A DNA stretch of 64,000 bases. It comes from Aldrovandia affinis (lineage: Eukaryota; Chordata; Actinopteri; Notacanthiformes; Halosauridae). Made by a program: the position numbers and the translations under genes. This document shows, piece by piece, positions 57,999 to 64,000 of this stretch; positions within the stretch are counted from its first letter, which is position 1; each line of letters begins with the position of its first letter. The stretch covers positions 3,445,154 to 3,509,153 of the forward strand of contig JAINUG010000015.1 in NCBI GenBank assembly GCA_029706075.1, in the 5' to 3' direction. Under the pieces are notes generated by a model. That model did no database searches and was not told where the DNA came from. It was given only the letters and a program-made list of their open reading frames with translations.

Positions 57999-60610
57999 AG
58001 ATGTTTCTAGGTAGATGGCATTATTCATAAATAATATGCTAGCTAGCTACAAAATATAGGCAACACTTGAATAAATGCGGGATTCTTCATGTGCAGATAG
58101 GCTCACCTCATTTTGTAAGTTAAATCAGAGAACATATGTGTAAACCATACCAGTGTGTTCATCTCAGCAGCCACAGGGTTTAATTTCCCAGGAAGGGGAG
58201 GGTAATCAGTATCCTCATAATGTAGGGACAAAACATTGCCATATAAGAGCCTCATCTCAATGCATTTTACAGGCCAGAGTCTGGCATGATGGCAGCATGG
58301 GAATTCATGACCCAAAAGAAAAGGGTAGAGCTATACTTGTTACCATGAAAAATGCAATCTCCAAAGAAAATACATCCGTGACACCTCCAACTAAGGGTTA
58401 AATTAAATCAGACATCTTTGTGATGCAAATCCCAGCCTTCCTGGAAAAAAATAAGGCTACCCCTTTCAAAGCTACTGCTTCCCAAAAAGAATTTAACCCA
58501 GATACAGAGTGGACTAAATATAAATTGTCAGTGGCTCATACACATAATGCACACATAGTGCATAACACAGTGTCTGTTACCAGCCTTCTATTAAGGGTCT
58601 GAAAAATATTTTTGTATAATAAAAATTTACTTTCACATCTACTGGCAGTCATGACTCACCATTAAGAGCATACATGTAATAACCTTTATTGTGTACTGTT
58701 TTACATTTTTCTGTCTGGTCTTAAAGTTTTACAGTTTTGTAAACCTTTTTAGGCATGTCCTACAGGAGGTCCTTGATAGCAGGTCTCACACTGCAACAAG
58801 CTCCAAACCATTGATGGTGCTTATGTGTTTCCCTCTAAAGCTGTGGACAATACATTCAACTCAAAGCAGCCAAGTTATATTATGTTTCACATTTCTCATG
58901 AGGTAATTTATACAGTACCAATCAGAAAAAAAAGCTGCTACTGAAATGTAAAAAAAAGTCCTTCCAAAAGAAATTCAATTCATGTGACTTAACATCAATG
59001 ACACTTCCTAAAAATCTGACGGCAATCATCTGTCAAATGTGTAGAATCTCCAGACACCTCCACTGATGCATCTGTTTTTTTTCCAGTTTTGACTTGAAGT
59101 TATCATTTCACTGTGGATCTCTTGTTGCAAGAGCTTTAAAATCGAAAATATACCGTCCAAACAGGCACCAACTGTGATTTTCACTTCATAAAGAAGAAAG
59201 GTCAAAGGATTATTGTAAAATCTATGCAATCTGTAGATTATTTGAATATGAGGACTGTGATAGTACTCTTTGTAATTTATTTTTAGATCACGTCTCCAGT
59301 CTTTGTGGATCAGGATGACAAACAGCTTTGGCAAATTCAAAGAAGCATGCTGTGGCTAGCACAAGCATGTGCTTATTCCGAGGCTATAGGTGCACATACT
59401 AAGGAGATTCATGGAAACTGAGTGATTCCCATTACATTTCAGCATAACAAATGGGCTGAATGTTTTCCTCAATATATTGACTTCTTCTTGTTTTTAAACC
59501 ACAAGCAGACTGATATTGTAATAGTGTTGAATAAAAAAGAGTAATTCCATGGCTCCAGGTGGAAAAGATTTCTAGTGATGATTAATGAGCAGTGAAGTAC
59601 CAGGTTAGGTCCTCTATGGCGGATTTTAGGGTGGTGTTTGGAATTGAGAAGTGATTCATTAGTCTAGGTTTAGCAGGTCAGAATGAGTTGAAAAGCAAAA
59701 GTACAGACTGACAAAACAACACAAACCTGGATTTCAGGCCAGACATTATAAAATAACTGTTCTGTAAGTGCAATAAAACAATTGTAATAATATATTTGTC
59801 ACACCGCCTTGGTGATGTCTTTGTTAGACCAGAGAGTTCTTTATTTTTCCAGTCCAGGTTATGGCCATTGCATATTTCAACTGTCAAATTAAAACAAATA
59901 TATATATGAATGGAATTAGTATTGTAATTACCTTGACTATTATCACACAAATTGATGTACAGTACAGTACATCCATGGCCCTGATAATAATTAAATGCAT
60001 AGCCACACACCGCATACAATTCCCCACTGAGTCACATGGGTCCATATTGTATTATTTTATTGTTATGCTTCTAAGACAGAATGTATGAAAGACTTACAGT
60101 ATAATGAGCTGGGGCAGAACTTATTTTCCCACTTATAATACATACACAAGAAGGCTAGATTAATCAACAAATAAATAAGCCCCAGTGCTGGAGAATTTCT
60201 CATTAAAAATAAGGGCAATAATGTGTAATATCTTGCATTGGTGCTGCAGTAGTGCAGTAGTAGCAGTAATTGTACCATGCCCAGGTTTTCTGCCTGCAGT
60301 ATCATAAGGCAGAATAATAGTGCAGGCAGTGTAATGCAGACACTACTAATATGATCTCAAACGTACAGATTATACTTTTTATTTACTTCAATACAGAAGA
60401 AAGATGGCAGCCATCAAGTTTTTTCGTTATGCATTCAATTGCCTGAAAAGGCTAAAGACTAAAACTTGTGTATACTATAATAATTGGCTACTATGCAGAA
60501 ATCCAACATTACCAGCATTTGGAGCTTTATTGTGAGGCCATATACATTTAAAAAATATGTACTTTTGCAAACATGAGGACAGAGGGTACATGTGTATATT
60601 TATAAGGACT
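57999..60610. other. AT-rich unique sequence
   Basis: 58130-58400 is less AT-rich, with an 82-codon frame lacking motifs. Minus-strand frames of 104 (59026-59340) and 113 codons (59678-60019) look like chance AT-rich frames. No gene is called. Confidence 0.45.
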
Positions 60611-61338
60611 AAGGGACAGATTTAGTAAAGCTATTGCATTTCACTACATACTAATAGTGTTTAATACTATTGCTTTTCTAACACAAAAGTAGTTGCTACA
60701 AGGTCGCAATATCTATGTCAGATTTACTTAGAGGTTGCAAGGGGTAAAATCGCTACTAGGAAGTCATTTGCAGTGGTTTAGCCATTCAGTTTCCGTTATT
60801 CTAATATTCTTTCCTCGGTTGGGCCATCGCTGTTGTCCTTTTCCCGCATTATGTTGTAGGAAAGTTTTTATTTTGTATACTGACTAACGTCATGTCATAT
60901 TTTCTTTACATCATCGGTTGTTTGTTTTCTTTACATCATCTCCTGTTAGATTTTTTATGGCTAATGAATTCATTTCTTTGTTTTTTTTATTTTCTGTTGG
61001 TGTTGTTTTCCTATGCTGTAATATGCCATTATGATGCTGTACCTCATTGATCAATATTATCTATTTCCTGATCTGTAACTTTAAGCATATTTTTTTTGTT
61101 GCTATTTGTGCCTGGTTGCTGCATATTCATTTGTTGGGGTGTTCTGGACATGTAAGCATGCCATGTTGTTTCGGACACTTTTTATGTGTGTATCTTACCG
61201 CAAATTGTGAATGCAGGGATGTTCTTTCTTTGATTGCGTAATTAGAACCAGTTTTAGTGAATTGGTCATTAATGTGTCGCTATTTGCAACAAAATGTCTT
61301 TCCGCTGCAAATATATTTAACAGTTAATCTGGCCCTGA
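60611..61338. mobile_element. Probable inverted-repeat DNA element, about 0.73 kb
   Basis: The left end 'agggacagatttagtaaa' resembles the inverse of the right end ('agggccagattaact' when complemented). Interior words such as 'gttgcaaggggtaaaatcgc' and 'gtcgctatttgcaac' recur in inverse form. No clean duplication was found, so the extent and the hAT assignment are tentative. Confidence 0.4.
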
Positions 61339-61400
61339 GAGACTGTGGTCAATATAGTAGGTAGGGAACTCTTTCAGTATGAAACTGTGCTTTGTGCTTC

Positions 61401-61793
61401 ATATGCATTAGGGCTGTCACATTATATTCAAATAGCCAATCTAATTTTGAATCTGCATTCCAACACAAGTTTTGAAGATGAATATGGAGATTTCATATAA
61501 AAATAAATGAATTAAATGACATGCCTGTTTAAAGATGTTATGTTATGTTTATGACAAACCATGAGAAAGAAGTGCAACATCACTTCAGTTAAAACTTAGT
61601 TATAATGCAGAACTCACATGAATTAGCATTTCTGACACTTTGCAACAAAAGTGAAGCGACTTTTATGGGAAATCGTTTTTTAAACTAACAAAATTTGGTC
61701 TGTAACGGACATATTTGAATTCAAACAAATCTAGATGTTTTATCTTAATACAAAACAGGACTTTTTTGTAAAAGTGACAGCCCTAATAGGTAT
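61401..61793. mobile_element. hAT-type miniature element, 377 bp
   Basis: TAGGGCTGTCAC at 61409 is matched by its exact inverse GTGACAGCCCTA ending at 61785. The flanks ATATGCAT and ATAGGTAT agree at 6 of 8 positions, consistent with a decayed 8-bp hAT duplication. The inside is AT-rich with no coding frame. Confidence 0.75.
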
Positions 61794-61815
61794 AGGGTAT
61801 GCCTCGGTACCACAG
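61786..61815 (+). repeat. Short 'GGTATAGGGTATGCCTC' repeat, partial copy 4
   Basis: 'ataggtatagggtatgcctc' matches the start of copies at 31368 and 33486, after which similarity is lost. Confidence 0.35.
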
Positions 61816-62939
61816 AAATGAATGTACATAAAAAGCATGCAACCAATTACACCATCAAGGATTATTAGAATAACCTTGTTACCATATGTGGATATTATGA
61901 TGCAGTTAAAGAGAAGTGTCAACAAAGTGAAACATGCATGCCGTAACAAGAAAATTACAGATAGTGTAACAATATCCACCTGGTTCACTGCAAACCAATT
62001 AATATAATTTGTTTTGTATAACATCCAATATAACATTAGACCACACCCAATAGATAACAATAGACCAGCATTTAAAATAAAAAAACCTATACAATCTCAA
62101 ATGTATTCCCTTTATCTGTTAATATTTTACTTGAATACCTCGCCAGCTATTAGTAAGCATAGATGTTGATTACATTGGAAGGTCCTAATGACCTTAAACT
62201 GAAACAACCTCCATAAATGCACAATTGCTCATTCCAAGTGAAGTTATAGTTTGCCATACAAGATTGCACCATAAATCAAGTGTCCAGTCAGCCAGCCCTG
62301 GGCTCCCAGGTTGTTTGGTTGGTACATTACAATAATGAGAGCTCCAGATACATCACACCTGATCGATTTTGGAGCTACATCATCCAAATTGCTTGAAATT
62401 ACAAGCTTCTGCTGCAAAATCATGAACCGCATGGGGACTCTCATCACACTGTCAGCTATAGCCTCTCTCTGAAAATATTCTTTTAAACAATGGCACAGTG
62501 AAATTACCATTTGAAAAAAGGTAATTTATAATATACAAAGGCCACATAGCTACAGCAAGAAAATAGCTATGAGCAAAAGACAAAAAAGTTTAAATATTAA
62601 GCAACACAATATTTAATATAATGTTAAAATTGTCTGAAAATCAACAACAAAATAAATATGAAACCATATTTATGTTAATTGGAAAGTTACTACCACACAG
62701 TTGCATTTAACATTTAACATTTTATCTGGTGATCAGTCTAGAAGCCATAACAACCATGAAAGAATAATAATTAAAGAAGGTATTTCACAGATTTGTGGCA
62801 ATCTGTATTGTGTGCACCTCATAGTTATGGCAAGATAATGTGAAATTATATAATTAAATAAGCCAATATAACAACTATACAATATCACCTGTGGACAACT
62901 CATTTGGATAACTTGCCTCCCCAAAATGATCATTTCTAA
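61816..62939. other. AT-rich unique sequence
   Basis: Frames of up to 106 codons on the minus strand are rich in Ile, Leu, Cys and Phe without motifs. No feature is recognised. Confidence 0.5.
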
Positions 62940-63335
62940 TCTCACCTCTTTTTTTTGTCCTTTTTCTTTTCCCCCTTTTTCTCCCAATTTGAAATGCCCA
63001 ATCATATTATATGACAAGCACACACCCTCCTCCAAAACTGCATTTCACAAATTAAGCTTGCGTAGACGTGAGTCGGAGGAAGCGTCTTCATGTGCAGCTT
63101 TTCACAGGCAGACTGCGGGCACCTGACTGACCAGCGGCAGTCGCTGGTGTGCAATGAGTCATCTGTGCCAACTGAATCCCTCCCTCCCTGAGCTACCACT
63201 AATTATGCGTCACCCCGTGGGGGCTGCTGGCCATGGTCGGCACTGGCACGGACTGGATTCAATACCAGCCCACAAGGCTCATCCACACACTAGAACAGTG
63301 TCTAAATGGGATGAGCCTCTCAGCAGCCCCAAATC
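62940..63335 (-). mobile_element. tRNA-derived SINE, body type 2, reverse orientation
   Basis: On the minus strand the head reads 'actgttctagtgtgtggatg' and 'tgaatccagtccgtgcc', matching 22241-22350. The body reads 'gacgcataattagtgg', 'cattgcacaccagcgactgc' and 'cttcctccgactcacgtcta', and the 3' end 'caaattgggagaaaaagg' is the shared tail. The same body order is seen at 4595-5045. Confidence 0.75.
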
Positions 63336-63687
63336 TACTTACTCATTTAAAATTAACATACATACTGATCAATGTCTTGTGGTAAAAACAAGTTTATCAA
63401 CAGATTATTAAATCAAATTTGATTTTATATTTCTGCAGATATTTAGATATTTACAATGCTCACCTCCTTCTCACAACACAATTCTTAACATATGCTGCTA
63501 GAATTTCCACCCATAAAGTTGTTACCCACAGTAGAAGGTACTATGAAACACTCTCATATAAATGCATTTTTGTTCTTTGCAACACTTTGTACATTCACTG
63601 CATACTGTTAGGAGGAAAAAAATGGATGAAATACTATATTGGCTCGAGTACATTTGATATAACTTCTGAACATCTACGTATGTATAG
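63336..63687. other. AT-rich unique sequence
   Basis: Nothing recognised. Confidence 0.5.
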
Positions 63688-64000
63688 GTAGTGGCCAAAA
63701 AGGTGGGAACACCACTACAACATGACTGGTATCTTGATCTGTAGAGTTCACAATGTACCGTTCTTGATGAAACTGCCTGCTCACACCCTAGGTTGAAATT
63801 TGCAATCAATTTATACAGAGTTGCTTGCCAGTTTAGCCTTGCACCTCAAACCTCTGACATCAACTTAGAAACTATTCCTCGTGAGACATCAGCAAGTTGA
63901 ACTGTCTTCATCACTGAAGTTGCTGCCAAAACATGCGCCAACAATCACACCTCTTTCGAAGTCACAGAGGTCTCAACTTATAGCCATGCTAGCCATAATT
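63688..64000 (-). mobile_element. DNA-transposon relic running off the right edge
   Basis: 'gtagtggccaaaaaggtggg' at 63690 looks like an outer end. Further in, 'catcagcaagttgaactgtc' and 'gcgccaacaatcacacctct' followed by 'ttcgaagtcacagagg' resemble a vertebrate DNA-element transposase on the reverse strand, around a helix-turn-helix. The frame is broken and the other end lies outside the window. Superfamily uncertain. Confidence 0.45.

Overview
This window is vertebrate nuclear DNA, most likely from a ray-finned (teleost) fish. The reasons are AT-rich, CpG-poor sequence with no long open frame in 64 kb, long dinucleotide microsatellites, several Tc1-type transposon relics of the kinds common in fish, hAT miniature elements, a Tigger/pogo element, and tRNA- and 5S-rRNA-derived SINEs ending in an 'aaattgggagaaaa' tail. 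There are no mammalian Alu or L1 sequences. The species cannot be named from the sequence. I see no prokaryotic operon, CRISPR array, plasmid or phage, and no confidently identifiable protein-coding gene. The window behaves like a gene desert or very large intron seeded with mobile elements.

Layout. 0-9 kb: unique AT-rich sequence, a palindrome-ended interspersed repeat (4.0-4.4 kb), a tRNA-SINE (4.6-5.0 kb) and a GC-richer stretch of unknown nature (5.6-7.3 kb). 9-18 kb: a SINE with a perfect 15-bp target duplication (9.2-9.5 kb), a possible TATA box plus short exons (10.38-10.69 kb), three Tc1/mariner relics, an internally deleted Tigger element (14.0-15.0 kb) and a reverse SINE (16.1-16.5 kb). 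18-36 kb: microsatellites, SINE pieces, the second copy of the palindrome-ended repeat in opposite orientation (27.3-27.7 kb), short 'GGTATGGGT' repeats, a hAT miniature element, and segments that look like conserved non-coding DNA (20.6-20.9, 31.8-32.3 kb). 36-42 kb: a possible promoter and short frame on the minus strand (36.6-36.9 kb), a hAT miniature element, a candidate regulatory block (39.5-39.8 kb) and a possible terminal exon (41.34-41.43 kb). 44-54 kb: DNA-transposon relics, a SINE with a perfect 13-bp duplication, an internally deleted hAT element that keeps part of its BED-finger frame, a 5S-rRNA-derived SINE split by an LTR-like insertion, and a hAT miniature element with a perfect 8-bp duplication. 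55-64 kb: a 14-unit 23-bp minisatellite, three ungapped copies of a 55-bp motif, two more inverted-repeat elements, a reverse SINE and an element running off the right edge.

How the parts relate. The non-autonomous elements (SINEs, hAT miniatures, deleted Tigger and hAT copies) would have been moved by enzymes encoded elsewhere; no intact transposase or reverse transcriptase is present here. SINE copies with at least two different bodies share one 3' tail, which suggests a single LINE partner. The three candidate exon regions are hypotheses resting on splice, promoter and frame signals only. Nothing here amounts to a demonstrated new biological system. The best candidates for undescribed structure are the palindrome-ended repeat family, the 23-bp minisatellite, the 55-bp triplicate and the unassigned candidate exons.
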